Below, piece after piece: positions 36,088-46,218 of a stretch of DNA of 64,000 bases; positions within the stretch are counted from its first letter, which is position 1; every line of letters starts with the position of its first letter. Location: positions 62,001-126,000 of the forward strand of contig JAFRTE010000019.1 in NCBI GenBank assembly GCA_017427285.1, read 5' to 3'. Source of the DNA: Clostridia bacterium. Its GTDB lineage: Bacteria > Bacillota > Clostridia > Oscillospirales > UBA644. The translations under genes and the position numbers were made by a program. The notes below the pieces were generated by a model. The model ran no database searches and had not been told where the DNA came from. It saw only the letters and a list, made by a program, of their open reading frames with translations.

Positions 36088-39000
36088 ATGAGAAATATTA
36101 GTAAACACAGCGCAGATTCCGATTCAAACGTTTTTTCAGGAATAGTCAATGCGTTCCGCTCTTTGAAGGACGATTCGAAATCTTTATCTTCAAAGAAAAA
36201 CGTCGCATCCGAAGATAATTCAGAGAAAATCGTCGATACGGAAAAATCTCTTTATTCGGATGATCCCGCTTCTTTAACCGGAACTGAATCCGCCTCTGAC
36301 GATTTTCAGTCAGATCCCTCGATATACGAGGAATTCAGCGACGTTTTCAACATCGACGACGCTTCATACGATGATTACCGCGACGAGTTCGCGAGAGATT
36401 ACTATGCAAAAAAATCCGAAGGGCCCGAAACCGTAAACCCTGACGAACCCGATCTTTCGGAATACTACAGCGATTATGATATCGGTGAAGATAATAATAA
36501 CGTCGATATCGCTATCAAAGCAGAGCCGCAGAAAGACGGATCATCCGATTATATCGTTACCAATACCGAATCTGAACCGGGGGATTTACCTTCGGAAGAA
36601 GCAGCGTCTGCCGAACCTGAGCCGGCTCCCGCTGAAAACGAAGATGTTTCAGACACAGCGTCCGTTGCCTCTGCTGCTTATACCGGTGCACGCGCGGAAA
36701 GACGCGCGAGAATGCTTGCCGAGCAGCAGGGTGCGGAAAAAGAAGTTGAAATAAAAAAGGAAACGAAACCTGCCGTCGCTGAAAAAACGGAAGAAAAAGC
36801 GCAAAAGGTTTCGTCCGCTTCGCAGCAAGTTAAAAAAAATAAGAAAAAGGGCGGTGTTGAAGTCGTTGAAGACGATCGCCCGCTCTGGGAGAAAAATCCC
36901 GAAAAATACAGAAAAAAGAAGCCATTCTTTATCCGTCTTCTCGGCGGACTTTGGTCGTTTATATTTTTCTGGATTCTTACCGGCGCCGTTTTCGGCGTTC
37001 TTGGCGTAGGTCTCGGCGTTACTCTCGTTTATTCGTTTACCGATCCCGAGCTTGATATCAAGCTCGCAAGTCTTGATATCGATTATACGTCTCAGATCCT
37101 CGCGACCGATTCCTCCGGCGAAATCGTCGTTTACGAAGAGCTTTACAGCACCGCAAACCGCGTCTGGGTATCGATAAACGATATGCCCAAGGAGCTTCTT
37201 GACGCTACCGTAGCAATAGAAGACAAACGTTTCTATGAGCATAAGGGCGTTGACCTTGTTACAACGTTCAGAGCTACCATTTCATATATTATAGACAGAC
37301 TTATGGGGCGTTCCGAGATCGGCGCCGGCGGCTCAACGCTTACTCAGCAGCTTATAAAGGTAATTACTCAGGATAACGCCGTTCAGGGCGCCGCGGGTCT
37401 GCAGCGAAAAGCCAAGGAGATTTTGCGCGCATTTTATATTGAAAGAAAATACAGCAAAGATCAGATCCTCGAATACTATTTAAATACCGTCAACTTCGGC
37501 TACCAGTACGAAGGAATATATACCGCCGCAAAATCGTATTTCGGCAAAGAACCGAAAGACCTTACGCTCGCCGAATGCGCAACTATAGTCGCCGTAACAA
37601 ACTGGCCGTCGTATTACAATCCCTATGAAAGTATGGAAAACAACCGTTCGAGACGTTTTCATATCTTATATGAGATGCTCGACCAGGGCAAAATAACGCG
37701 CGAAGAATACGAAGCGGCCCGCAATCAGGAAATCGTCCTTATCGGCAGAAACTCATCTTCCGGTTCGTCCTCCGGCGTACAGTCGTATTTTACGGACCTT
37801 GTATTTGAATGGCTGATAAACGAGCTTATGGTCCAGAAGGGCTATACGCGTTCCTATGCTATCAATTATATATATACGTCGGGACTTCGCATCTACACCA
37901 CCGTTGACCCCGATATTCAGCGTTTCTGCGAAGAGTATTTCTCAAATGAAGAGAATTTCTACACAAACAGAGAAGATTATCTCGCGTCGATCGATTCCGA
38001 AGAACCGAAACAGGAAGTAGCGTTCCTGCTTGAAGATCCTAAAACGGGCAACGTTATCGCGATCATCGGCGGACGCGGAGAAAAGAAAGAAGCGCTCGGT
38101 CTTAACCGTGTTACCATGTCTCAGCGCCAGCCGGGCTCCTCGATAAAGCCGCTCACGGTCTATGGTCAGGCAATTGAAAGAAATCTCATTACCGCAGCTT
38201 CCGCGATAGACGACGCACCGATAAAAATCAATATAGACCCGAAAACAAAATACGAAAATTACAGTGATTTCGATATTTCTTCCTCTTACGACCTCTCTTC
38301 TCTCGTCTACACCTCGTATTCAGGCTGGCCGCTTAATTACGACAGAAAATACAGAGGAATCGTTGACGTTAAAATAGCCCTTTCCAATTCCTACAATGCT
38401 CCTTCCGCGCGAGTCCTCGAGCTTGTCGGGATCGAAGACAGCTTTAACTTTGCAAAGAATATGCTCGGTCTTTCCAGTCTTGTAGACGCAGACCGAAACG
38501 AAGCTCCGTTAAGCGTCGGCTCGCTTACATACGGCGTTACTGTCCAGGAAATGGTATCGGCATACACGGTTTTCGCTAATTCGGGCATTTATTCCGCGTC
38601 ACGATGCGTAACAAGGGTAGAAACGTATAACGGCAAGATAATCCTTGAAAATGACGTTGACCGCTCCATCGTATTCACTCCTCAGACCGCATACCTTATT
38701 ACGGATATTCTTGAACGCGCCGTTACAGTAGGTACAAGCGCCGTTGCAAACCTTTACAATTCCGACGAAGGCATTTTTATCGATACCGCGGGTAAATCAG
38801 GTACGACTACTTCGTTCAACGACCGCTGGTTTATAGGATATACGCCTTATTATATCGCAGGGATATGGTGGGGCTACGATAAAAATACATACGGTACAAC
38901 GGAAAATACCGAACATATACGTATGTGGCACGAAGTAATGAAATACGTCCACCAGAGCAAAGGTATAAACGAAGCCGAATTTGCAGTTCCGGACGGTATA

Positions 39001-39657
39001 GTAACGTGTTCATACTGTTCTGTAAGCGGAAAGCTTGCGGGACCTTACTGCTCGTCAGATCCGTCAGGTTCGTCAACCGTAAAAACAGGTAAATTCAAGA
39101 GCGGTACTCAGCCGACCGAAACGTGCGATGTTCATCATCAGCTTTACGTCTGCACCGAAACGGGACAGATCGCCTGCGATGCCTGCCCGAGCGCAAAGCT
39201 CGCAACATTCAGAGATATCATGAGAAGCTATCCTTATACTTATATAAGAACGGGCGACTCCGAATATATCTGTCCTCCGCTTTCGAGCAATCAGATCCTT
39301 TATTACAGTCAGACGTTACCCGTTTATTCATATATGGTACCCGAAGGGGAGTATCCAACGCTTTCCAATGTATCCAAATCTTCATATAAAAACTGCATCT
39401 GCTCTGTTCACGGATATCCCGGAGCGCATTACTATATGTATAAATTCTCTTCGGGCGACACCGATGAGGAAATATATGAAAACGTAACGGTGCCCGACAA
39501 TATTTTGACTCCGAAAGAGCTTGAAAAGATACAGCAGCACGAAACCGATGTTGAGCTTTCACGGCAGATTTACAATATCACGGGCGGTGCGGTTATTGTT
39601 GACGGTACGGAAATGTATGAGCTTTTCCCCGATCTGTTCCCGGCGCCCGAAGGATAA
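36088..39657 (+). CDS. Class A penicillin-binding protein (PBP1A type)
   Basis: This 1189-residue bifunctional enzyme polymerises and crosslinks peptidoglycan. An unusually long, acidic N-terminal region (about 1-275, ending in a Lys-rich stretch) precedes one membrane segment near 285-312. The GT51 transglycosylase domain shows EDKRFYEHKGVD and GGSTLTQQLIK. The transpeptidase domain has the active-site S684-S-I-K, S768-Y-N and K903-S-G-T. The tail after about residue 970 is rich in Cys (CSYCSV, CDACPS). Family members are usually 700-900 residues, so both ends are extended. It is transcribed alone or with the fucosidase downstream. Confidence 0.95.
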   Translation: MRNISKHSADSDSNVFSGIVNAFRSLKDDSKSLSSKKNVASEDNSEKIVDTEKSLYSDDPASLTGTESASDDFQSDPSIYEEFSDVFNIDDASYDDYRDEFARDYYAKKSEGPETVNPDEPDLSEYYSDYDIGEDNNNVDIAIKAEPQKDGSSDYIVTNTESEPGDLPSEEAASAEPEPAPAENEDVSDTASVASAAYTGARAERRARMLAEQQGAEKEVEIKKETKPAVAEKTEEKAQKVSSASQQVKKNKKKGGVEVVEDDRPLWEKNPEKYRKKKPFFIRLLGGLWSFIFFWILTGAVFGVLGVGLGVTLVYSFTDPELDIKLASLDIDYTSQILATDSSGEIVVYEELYSTANRVWVSINDMPKELLDATVAIEDKRFYEHKGVDLVTTFRATISYIIDRLMGRSEIGAGGSTLTQQLIKVITQDNAVQGAAGLQRKAKEILRAFYIERKYSKDQILEYYLNTVNFGYQYEGIYTAAKSYFGKEPKDLTLAECATIVAVTNWPSYYNPYESMENNRSRRFHILYEMLDQGKITREEYEAARNQEIVLIGRNSSSGSSSGVQSYFTDLVFEWLINELMVQKGYTRSYAINYIYTSGLRIYTTVDPDIQRFCEEYFSNEENFYTNREDYLASIDSEEPKQEVAFLLEDPKTGNVIAIIGGRGEKKEALGLNRVTMSQRQPGSSIKPLTVYGQAIERNLITAASAIDDAPIKINIDPKTKYENYSDFDISSSYDLSSLVYTSYSGWPLNYDRKYRGIVDVKIALSNSYNAPSARVLELVGIEDSFNFAKNMLGLSSLVDADRNEAPLSVGSLTYGVTVQEMVSAYTVFANSGIYSASRCVTRVETYNGKIILENDVDRSIVFTPQTAYLITDILERAVTVGTSAVANLYNSDEGIFIDTAGKSGTTTSFNDRWFIGYTPYYIAGIWWGYDKNTYGTTENTEHIRMWHEVMKYVHQSKGINEAEFAVPDGIVTCSYCSVSGKLAGPYCSSDPSGSSTVKTGKFKSGTQPTETCDVHHQLYVCTETGQIACDACPSAKLATFRDIMRSYPYTYIRTGDSEYICPPLSSNQILYYSQTLPVYSYMVPEGEYPTLSNVSKSSYKNCICSVHGYPGAHYYMYKFSSGDTDEEIYENVTVPDNILTPKELEKIQQHETDVELSRQIYNITGGAVIVDGTEMYELFPDLFPAPEG

Positions 39658-39703
39658 ACTGCTAACATATACTGATTAATATTTCAAAAAGGGGAGTAAA
39701 CCT

Positions 39704-41074
39704 ATGGCAGAAGATCTCGATATGTTCAATGAAGACTATAATCACAGCTATTCGGAGGCTAAAAATTATGTGGAGCCGACCGATCCTCTTGTAAAAGAAA
39801 AACTCGAATGGTTCCAGGATCAGAAACTCGGTTTTATGATGCATTGGGGACCTTACAGCGAATGGGGCTTTATCGAATCCTGGGCGCTTCCCGATGAGGA
39901 TACGTCCTGGGTCAAGTTTGATTACGGACCGTTCGCGTCCAGAGAAGAATTCAAAAAAGCGTACGTCGATTTAAACAAAACTTTCAATCCCGTCTGGTTC
40001 GAACCCGATAAATGGGCGCAGATAGCGGAAAGAAACTGTTTTAAATATCTTCTTTTCACAACAAAGCATCACGACGGCTTCTGTATGTGGGATACCGCAT
40101 ATTCTGACTATAAAATAACCGCTCCTGATTGTCCTTTCCACACAAACAAAAATGCGGACGTCTGCAAAAATCTGTTTGAGGCATTCAGAAATCACGGAAT
40201 GGGCATCGCCGCGTATTTTTCAAAGGCAGACTGGCATACTCCGTATTACTGGGCTCCCGGTATGGAGCACAGCGCATGGACGAGCCGCAACCCGACGTAC
40301 GATACCGAAAAATATCCGTGGCTGTGGGAACAGTTCGTTCAGTTTACAGAAAATCAGATCCTTGAATTAATGACAAAATACGGAAAGATCGATTCTCTTT
40401 GGCTCGACGCAGGACAGGTTCGTCCCGACAATCCGAGATGCAAACAGGATATCAGACTTTCTGAAATCGTCGCCAAAGCAAGAAAATATCAGCCAGGTCT
40501 CCTTGTTGCGGACAGAACAGTCGGCGGTGAAAACGAAAACTACGTTACCCCCGAACAGACTGTTCCCGCAAAACCGCTCGGAATACCTTGGGAAAGCTGC
40601 GTTACTCTCGGCGGATCGTTTGCATTCAATTACGATGACGAATACCGTTCTCCGAGAGCTCTTGTCAGACTTCTTGCCGATATAGTAGCAAAAGGCGGAA
40701 ATCTTGCGCTCAATATCGCTCCGCGTCCGGACGGAAAACTTCCCACAAAAGGCGTAAAAGCGCTTGACGGCTTAGGCACATGGCTTCGCAAAAACGGAGA
40801 CGCCATTTTCAACACCAGAGTCTGCGTTCCTTACAGGACAGGCAAATACGCTTATACCCAAAATCTTAAAACAAGCACTTACTATGCTATCTACCTTGCG
40901 GATGAAAACGAAAAACCCGAAGAGTTTGAAATTCCGTTCAACAAACGTGTAGCAAGGATTACCTTTAACGGTGAGGACGTTCCGTTTAAACACGAAAATA
41001 ACAGAATTTCATTTACTGTTTCTCCGAATTATCCGGAGGAAGAAGCATACGTATTTACAATGAAAGGCGAATAA
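39704..41074 (+). CDS. GH29 alpha-L-fucosidase
   Basis: This 456-residue enzyme removes alpha-linked L-fucose from glycans. The GH29 hallmarks are present: HWGPYS near residue 46, TTKHHDGFCMWDT near residue 121 and the nucleophile Asp235 in SLWLDAG. The sequence ends with a short beta-domain. There is no signal peptide, so fucosylated oligosaccharides are presumably imported first. L-fucose isomerase at 22-24 kb could use the product. The SD is AAGGGGAG. It lies 46 bp after the PBP gene and 23 bp before the LamG protein gene. Confidence 0.92.
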   Translation: MAEDLDMFNEDYNHSYSEAKNYVEPTDPLVKEKLEWFQDQKLGFMMHWGPYSEWGFIESWALPDEDTSWVKFDYGPFASREEFKKAYVDLNKTFNPVWFEPDKWAQIAERNCFKYLLFTTKHHDGFCMWDTAYSDYKITAPDCPFHTNKNADVCKNLFEAFRNHGMGIAAYFSKADWHTPYYWAPGMEHSAWTSRNPTYDTEKYPWLWEQFVQFTENQILELMTKYGKIDSLWLDAGQVRPDNPRCKQDIRLSEIVAKARKYQPGLLVADRTVGGENENYVTPEQTVPAKPLGIPWESCVTLGGSFAFNYDDEYRSPRALVRLLADIVAKGGNLALNIAPRPDGKLPTKGVKALDGLGTWLRKNGDAIFNTRVCVPYRTGKYAYTQNLKTSTYYAIYLADENEKPEEFEIPFNKRVARITFNGEDVPFKHENNRISFTVSPNYPEEEAYVFTMKGE

Positions 41075-41097
41075 TTGTCTTTTCCGGAGATCATAAA

Positions 41098-43716
41098 TTG
41101 AAAAACAAAGCTTCAAAATTATTAAGCGTTCTGCTTATAATATCCATAACGGTATCGTATATATCGCTGCTGATGCCTTATTCTGCTGCAACTGCTGGAT
41201 ATCAGGCGGGATATACCTTTGACGATAACAGCAATCTCAGATGGGATCTTGGCGGCAAATACCATCTTATCGAGCGTGATTTCAGCCCGTTTGAGGCTCG
41301 AAGCGGCAAATCGGGAAATGCTGTCAGTTCGTATTTTTCACTTGAACAGTCGATGTTTTCTAAGATTTCTGAGCTTACCCTCAGTTTCTGGGTTGATTTC
41401 TCCGAATTCGACGCTTCTTTCGATTCAAGACTGTTTTATGTCGGAAACGGCAACGAAACTTACGCTTATCTGTCGCTCGATTTTGTCTCTTACGACAATA
41501 CGCTTTCTCTTACGCTCTTTGACGGACGTTACCGTGAGACTCTGATTGCGGATATTTCGCCCGAGATTTCGCTTTCAGGATGGCACCACATCGTTTTTAC
41601 TTATGATGTTGTCGGTCAGTCCAATAAGATTACGTTTTATGTCGATGGGTTTACTCGCTCGTCACGAACAACTGACGCTGCGCTCGATACTCTAACCACA
41701 AACGTTATTTTCTTCACGGATTTCGTCATTGACGATCTATATATTTCCAACATCGCTCTTTCTTCCGATAACGTTCTTAAACTGAACGTTATGGATTTAA
41801 AGGACTTTTTTACCTCAATGGGCGGAGAAATAATAGACGTCGTGCCTGATACACCCGACAATCCCGACGATAATCCCGATAACCCGACCCCTGTAGATCC
41901 CGATAATCCTGATGAACCTGTAGATATTCCGCCCGAGGACCAACCCGGAGAGGAGGAGGGCTGGAAACCGCCTGAAAATCTTGACAGGATTAAATTTTCA
42001 TGGCTCGCCTATACTTTTGATACAACTTATGATATTTCGAGAGACTTAAACAAAACAACATCCGCAATTATTAACGAATTTGCCGTAACAAGGGTCGCAA
42101 CTGCTGATTATAAGGGCTCATTTGCATACGGACTTACAAAAAGAAGCGCCGCAACGCCAAATCAGTATTTAAAACTTAATCCAGGTCTTCTTTATCAGGC
42201 AGACGCGTTTACTTTCTGCGCATGGGTTTACAGAGTTGCCGATAAAGACGATACGTTTTATCATTATTCGCCGATAAAACTTCTTGATTTTTCCGGATAC
42301 GGTAAATTTGAGTTTTCACCTTTTAAAACTTCTCAGGTTCCCCCCGAGATTTATCAGACACTCGTTCCATCCGAAACAACCGATGAACTTTCACCCGAAA
42401 CTGCCGCTGAGCCGACCGTAACTTTACCGGCGGCCGAAGAACAGCCTTTGCAGATCGATTTTACCGACGCTCCTGTCCTTGAGTTTGCCGCTGACGCCGC
42501 ATTCCCGACTGCCAACGCACTGTCCAAAACGTCGTTAAACAACATTAACGGTAAATGGGTTCATTATGCTCTGTCCTACAGTCAGTCTGGCGAAGTAAAA
42601 ATATACGTCAACGGCGTTCTTACCGATACGTTCCATACCGGAATGCCTTTTTCCGCGCTCCAGATAACCGATTTCAAAATTCTCTCGGGCTCCGAAATAT
42701 TTGACACAAGCAAGTATATTATCGATGAGGTTTACCTTGCGTCAAGAGTCGTTGACGCGTCGGATATACGCAAAATCAGAGCGTACGGAATAAAACGGTT
42801 CACTACGGAAGTTTTGCCCGACCCTTCACCGGAAACGAACACTCCCTCCGTCGCTCCCACTTCATCCGAAAATATCGATCTGCGTCCCGACGATACAGAC
42901 AATCTCGAAGATTCATATACCGAAAGGGCCGAAATATCCGATTTTATCGGAACTACTTTTGACGATACGTCTCTTATCGGTAAAGATATCAACAATTCCG
43001 TTATTGCGGTTATAAGAAACGCAAGTCTTTCTCAGGGGATCAAGAATTACGGCCTTACTCTTGACGGTATAAACTCTTATATCAGATATCCGATCGGAAT
43101 TCTTGACAATGCTGCGGAGCTGACGTTGAGCGTCGCGTACAACTGGACGGGCAATACCTCGTCCGCAACCCAGAAACTCGTATATTTCTCCAAAAAGGTA
43201 AATTCCATATCAAAACCTTCGGCTTATATGCTTATCGATATGGGAAACGGCTCGGACGGACTGTCTTTTGAAATAAATGACGGAAGTGCAAAAACAACGC
43301 TTAAATCATCTACGTCCCTTACAAACGAATGGGTAAGAGTTACCGTGACCATTAAAGACGGTACTGCGCGCCTTTATATTAACGGAGCTCTTGTAGACCA
43401 TGCGTCAACATCCATTTCACCCGCCGCGATTGCTCCCAATTTCAATTATATAGGCAAAAGCGGCGTTAAAGGCGAACCTCTTTTCAAAGGCGTTGTTGAC
43501 GATATCTATATTTCGCCCACAGCGCTTACCGCTCAGGAAATACAGGCGTTTGAAGAGCATGGCATAGAACCGTATGTTCCTACCGAAAACGTTGTCGAAG
43601 AAAACAGTGACGACAACGATATCTGGGATACAATAATCAACGGCGTAGTAATCGCAACGGGCGTTTTGATATTCATAATAATAATTGTTATTATTGTCAC
43701 CATTTTCAAAAAATAA
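41098..43716 (+). CDS. Secreted triple LamG-like surface protein
   Basis: This 872-residue protein has a signal peptide (to about residue 32), three laminin-G-like/concanavalin A-type jelly-roll domains (about 35-240, 300-570, 620-835), and a C-terminal membrane segment with a basic FKK tail. Each LamG module shows the WHHIVFTYD/WVHYALSYS/WVRVTVTIK core and FYVDG/IYVNGVL/LYINGAL strand. The linker at about 250-290 is rich in Asp and Pro. It probably binds glycans or matrix at the cell surface. No catalytic domain is seen. The start is TTG with GGAGA upstream. Its gene lies between the fucosidase and the amino-sugar module. Confidence 0.82.
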   Translation: MKNKASKLLSVLLIISITVSYISLLMPYSAATAGYQAGYTFDDNSNLRWDLGGKYHLIERDFSPFEARSGKSGNAVSSYFSLEQSMFSKISELTLSFWVDFSEFDASFDSRLFYVGNGNETYAYLSLDFVSYDNTLSLTLFDGRYRETLIADISPEISLSGWHHIVFTYDVVGQSNKITFYVDGFTRSSRTTDAALDTLTTNVIFFTDFVIDDLYISNIALSSDNVLKLNVMDLKDFFTSMGGEIIDVVPDTPDNPDDNPDNPTPVDPDNPDEPVDIPPEDQPGEEEGWKPPENLDRIKFSWLAYTFDTTYDISRDLNKTTSAIINEFAVTRVATADYKGSFAYGLTKRSAATPNQYLKLNPGLLYQADAFTFCAWVYRVADKDDTFYHYSPIKLLDFSGYGKFEFSPFKTSQVPPEIYQTLVPSETTDELSPETAAEPTVTLPAAEEQPLQIDFTDAPVLEFAADAAFPTANALSKTSLNNINGKWVHYALSYSQSGEVKIYVNGVLTDTFHTGMPFSALQITDFKILSGSEIFDTSKYIIDEVYLASRVVDASDIRKIRAYGIKRFTTEVLPDPSPETNTPSVAPTSSENIDLRPDDTDNLEDSYTERAEISDFIGTTFDDTSLIGKDINNSVIAVIRNASLSQGIKNYGLTLDGINSYIRYPIGILDNAAELTLSVAYNWTGNTSSATQKLVYFSKKVNSISKPSAYMLIDMGNGSDGLSFEINDGSAKTTLKSSTSLTNEWVRVTVTIKDGTARLYINGALVDHASTSISPAAIAPNFNYIGKSGVKGEPLFKGVVDDIYISPTALTAQEIQAFEEHGIEPYVPTENVVEENSDDNDIWDTIINGVVIATGVLIFIIIIVIIVTIFKK

Positions 43717-43749
43717 AATAAATTTCCATATATTAAGGAGTATACTGTC

Positions 43750-44793
43750 ATGTCTACAATCATGAAAAAAGAAATCTTTGAAGAACCCGTCGCAATGGAA
43801 CGTTGTCTCAAATCAAACGAAGCAACGCTCGACAAATTGGCGGACACGCTTAAAACCGCCGGCATTACAAATGTAATTGTTGCCGCAAGGGGTACTTCGG
43901 ACCACGCAGGTATTTACGGCAAATATATCATTGAAACACTTATCGGCATCCCCGTAGGTCTTTCCGCATGCTCCACCTCAACTATATACGGCTCAAAGCT
44001 TAACTACAAAAATATGCTTGTTATAGGTATTTCCCAGTCCGGAGCCGCCGCAGACGTTCTTGAAATAATCAGCGATGCAAAAGAAACCGGTGCCGTTACT
44101 CTTACCATCACAAACAATCTCGATTCTCCGCTCGCGTCCGCCGCAGATTTTCATCTTTACTGCGATGCCGGGCATGAGGCTAGCGTAGCCGCTACAAAAA
44201 CATTCAGCACACAGCTTTATCTTATCGCCGAGCTTGTTGCAAGATGGGCAGGCAGACAGGATCTTATCAAAAAACTTGAAACCGTTCCCAGAGGCGTTGC
44301 GCAGATCCTTCTTCAGGACGCTGCAATCGCTCAGATCGCGACAAGATACCGTTTTATGGAGGAAGCATTTATCCTATCAAGAGGTATAAATTATCCGCTC
44401 GCCCTCGAAGCAACCCTTAAAATACAGGAAACGAACTATGTCCGCGCAAAGGCATATCCTATTTCGGATTTCCACCACGGTCCCTTTGCAATGGTAAGCG
44501 AGGGAATGCCCGTTTTCATGTATATGTCCGACGGACCCGTAAAGAGCGACGCTATGGTTATGATCAAAAAACTGCAGGATGTCGGAGCCGATCTTTTTAT
44601 GGTATCCGATGACGACGATCTGCTCGCTCAGGGCGATCTGGGATTCAAGATTCCCGCCGTTGATAAGGAAGATATGATTGCATCTTTCTATTTTGCAACT
44701 TTCGCTCAGCTTTTTGCCGCAAACCTTGCAGAGGTAAAGGGACGTAATCCCGATGCTCCCAGAGGACTCAAAAAAGTAACCGTTACAAAATAA
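43750..44793 (+). CDS. SIS-domain sugar isomerase/deaminase (GlmS-isomerase-like)
   Basis: This 347-residue cytoplasmic protein has two SIS domains like the isomerase half of GlmS but no glutaminase domain. Phosphosugar-binding motifs include GTSDHAGIYGKY and GISQSGAAADV. Stand-alone proteins of this type act as glucosamine-6-phosphate deaminases (NagB-II type), fructosamine deglycases or tagatose-6-P ketose isomerases. Beside a PIG-L deacetylase and a ROK-type kinase, deamination of an amino-sugar 6-phosphate is the most reasonable role. The SD is AAGGAG. It starts a tightly packed run of genes. Confidence 0.82.
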   Translation: MSTIMKKEIFEEPVAMERCLKSNEATLDKLADTLKTAGITNVIVAARGTSDHAGIYGKYIIETLIGIPVGLSACSTSTIYGSKLNYKNMLVIGISQSGAAADVLEIISDAKETGAVTLTITNNLDSPLASAADFHLYCDAGHEASVAATKTFSTQLYLIAELVARWAGRQDLIKKLETVPRGVAQILLQDAAIAQIATRYRFMEEAFILSRGINYPLALEATLKIQETNYVRAKAYPISDFHHGPFAMVSEGMPVFMYMSDGPVKSDAMVMIKKLQDVGADLFMVSDDDDLLAQGDLGFKIPAVDKEDMIASFYFATFAQLFAANLAEVKGRNPDAPRGLKKVTVTK

Positions 44794-44823
44794 TTATATT
44801 ATCATTTCAAGGAGTTATTCATT

Positions 44824-46197
44824 ATGGATATCAAGGTTAAAGCGCCTCTTGATCCCGGTTTTGAACCTATGTCCGTTGTCTGCCGTGATTTTTGCAAAGC
44901 GGTTGATTCCGAAGGCGGAGAAGATGTTGTTATCGGCGTCGTCAGAAACAAAGGATATGTATCAACCTATAAAACGCGTATTTTCAAAAACGGACATGAG
45001 CAGGAAAACAATAAATATATCGAAAGAATCGTAAAAACGATGCTCTGGATAAAGGGCGGATACAAAGTCATCGTTGCGGGACCGAGATCCGTTGCAGATT
45101 ATATCAAAGCTGCATATTCCGAAGGCGGACTTCGAGATTTTGATGCCAAATTCATGGCTCGCGTTTACGAACATCCTTTTGAGGTCGAATACGTTTCTAT
45201 CGAAAACGCACCCGAAACTTTTGAAACTACAAGTCCGATCGGAAGACATCTCGACGGCTGCCGCATCGGCTTTGACGCAGGCGGTTCAGACAGAAAAGTA
45301 AGCGCTGTCGTAAACGGAGAAACCGTTTATTCCGAAGAGGTTATATGGCATCCCAAAACCCAGAGCGATCCCGAATATCATTATAAGGGAATACTTGAAG
45401 CTATGAAAACCGCAGCTTCCAAAATGCCGAAGGTTGACGCTATAGGCGTTTCCTCAGCAGGTGTTTATGTCGATAACCGCATAATGGTCGCATCTCTTTT
45501 CATTAAAGTAAACGACGACGATTTTGAAAAGACCGTTAAGGATATGTATATCAACGTCGCAAAGGAGATAGGGGAGAATATCCCTCTCGAAGTAGCAAAC
45601 GACGGCGATGTTACCGCACTTGCAGGCGCAATGGATCTTAACGATACGGAAGTTCTCGGCGTAGCTATGGGCACATCCGAAGCAGGCGGATATGTAGACA
45701 GCAAGGGAAATATTACAGGCTGGCTCAACGAGCTTGCTTTCGTCCCCGTAGATTATAACGAAAATTCTATGGTTGACGAGTGGTCGGGCGATTACGGCTG
45801 CGGCGTAAAATACTTCTCTCAGGACGGCGTAATAAAACTTGCTCCCGCGGCAGGCATCGAGCTTGACGATTCTCTCACTCTTGCCGAAAAACTGAAATAT
45901 GTTCAGGGACTTCAGAAAAACAACGATCCCCGCGCTTCGGCTATATATGAAACGATTGGCGTTTATTTCGGATACGGTATAGCATACTACGCTCAGTTTT
46001 ACGATATAAAGCACGTTCTTATCATGGGCCGCGTTACTTCCGGACAGGGCGGAGTGATCCTTCTTGACAAGGCAAATGAAGTTCTTAAAACAGAATTCCC
46101 CGAGCTTGCTGCAAAGATCCGGCTCCATATTCCGGACGAATCAAGCCGCCGTGTAGGACAGTCTATTGCGGCAGCATCTCTCCCCGAAATAAAATAA
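44824..46197 (+). CDS. ROK/ASKHA-family sugar kinase-like protein
   Basis: This 457-residue protein has an N-terminal extension of about 150 residues with no recognised motif, then an actin-like kinase fold. ATP/sugar motifs are IGFDAGGSDRKVSAVVNGE (phosphate 1), VANDGDVTALAGAM (ROK ANDxNxxA-like) and LGVAMGTSEAGGYVDSKG (phosphate 2, G-T-x-x-G-G). A typical ROK zinc-binding Cys cluster is not seen. It may phosphorylate glucosamine or another amino sugar, since it lies 31 bp after the SIS gene and 22 bp before the deacetylase. Substrate is inferred from context only. Confidence 0.68.
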   Translation: MDIKVKAPLDPGFEPMSVVCRDFCKAVDSEGGEDVVIGVVRNKGYVSTYKTRIFKNGHEQENNKYIERIVKTMLWIKGGYKVIVAGPRSVADYIKAAYSEGGLRDFDAKFMARVYEHPFEVEYVSIENAPETFETTSPIGRHLDGCRIGFDAGGSDRKVSAVVNGETVYSEEVIWHPKTQSDPEYHYKGILEAMKTAASKMPKVDAIGVSSAGVYVDNRIMVASLFIKVNDDDFEKTVKDMYINVAKEIGENIPLEVANDGDVTALAGAMDLNDTEVLGVAMGTSEAGGYVDSKGNITGWLNELAFVPVDYNENSMVDEWSGDYGCGVKYFSQDGVIKLAPAAGIELDDSLTLAEKLKYVQGLQKNNDPRASAIYETIGVYFGYGIAYYAQFYDIKHVLIMGRVTSGQGGVILLDKANEVLKTEFPELAAKIRLHIPDESSRRVGQSIAAASLPEIK

Positions 46198-46218
46198 TAT
46201 AAAAAAGAGGTATAAATC

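Noticed and set aside
45454..46128. A 224-codon minus-strand frame within the ROK-like gene
   Set aside because: No SD, no domain and complete overlap with the coupled plus-strand gene.
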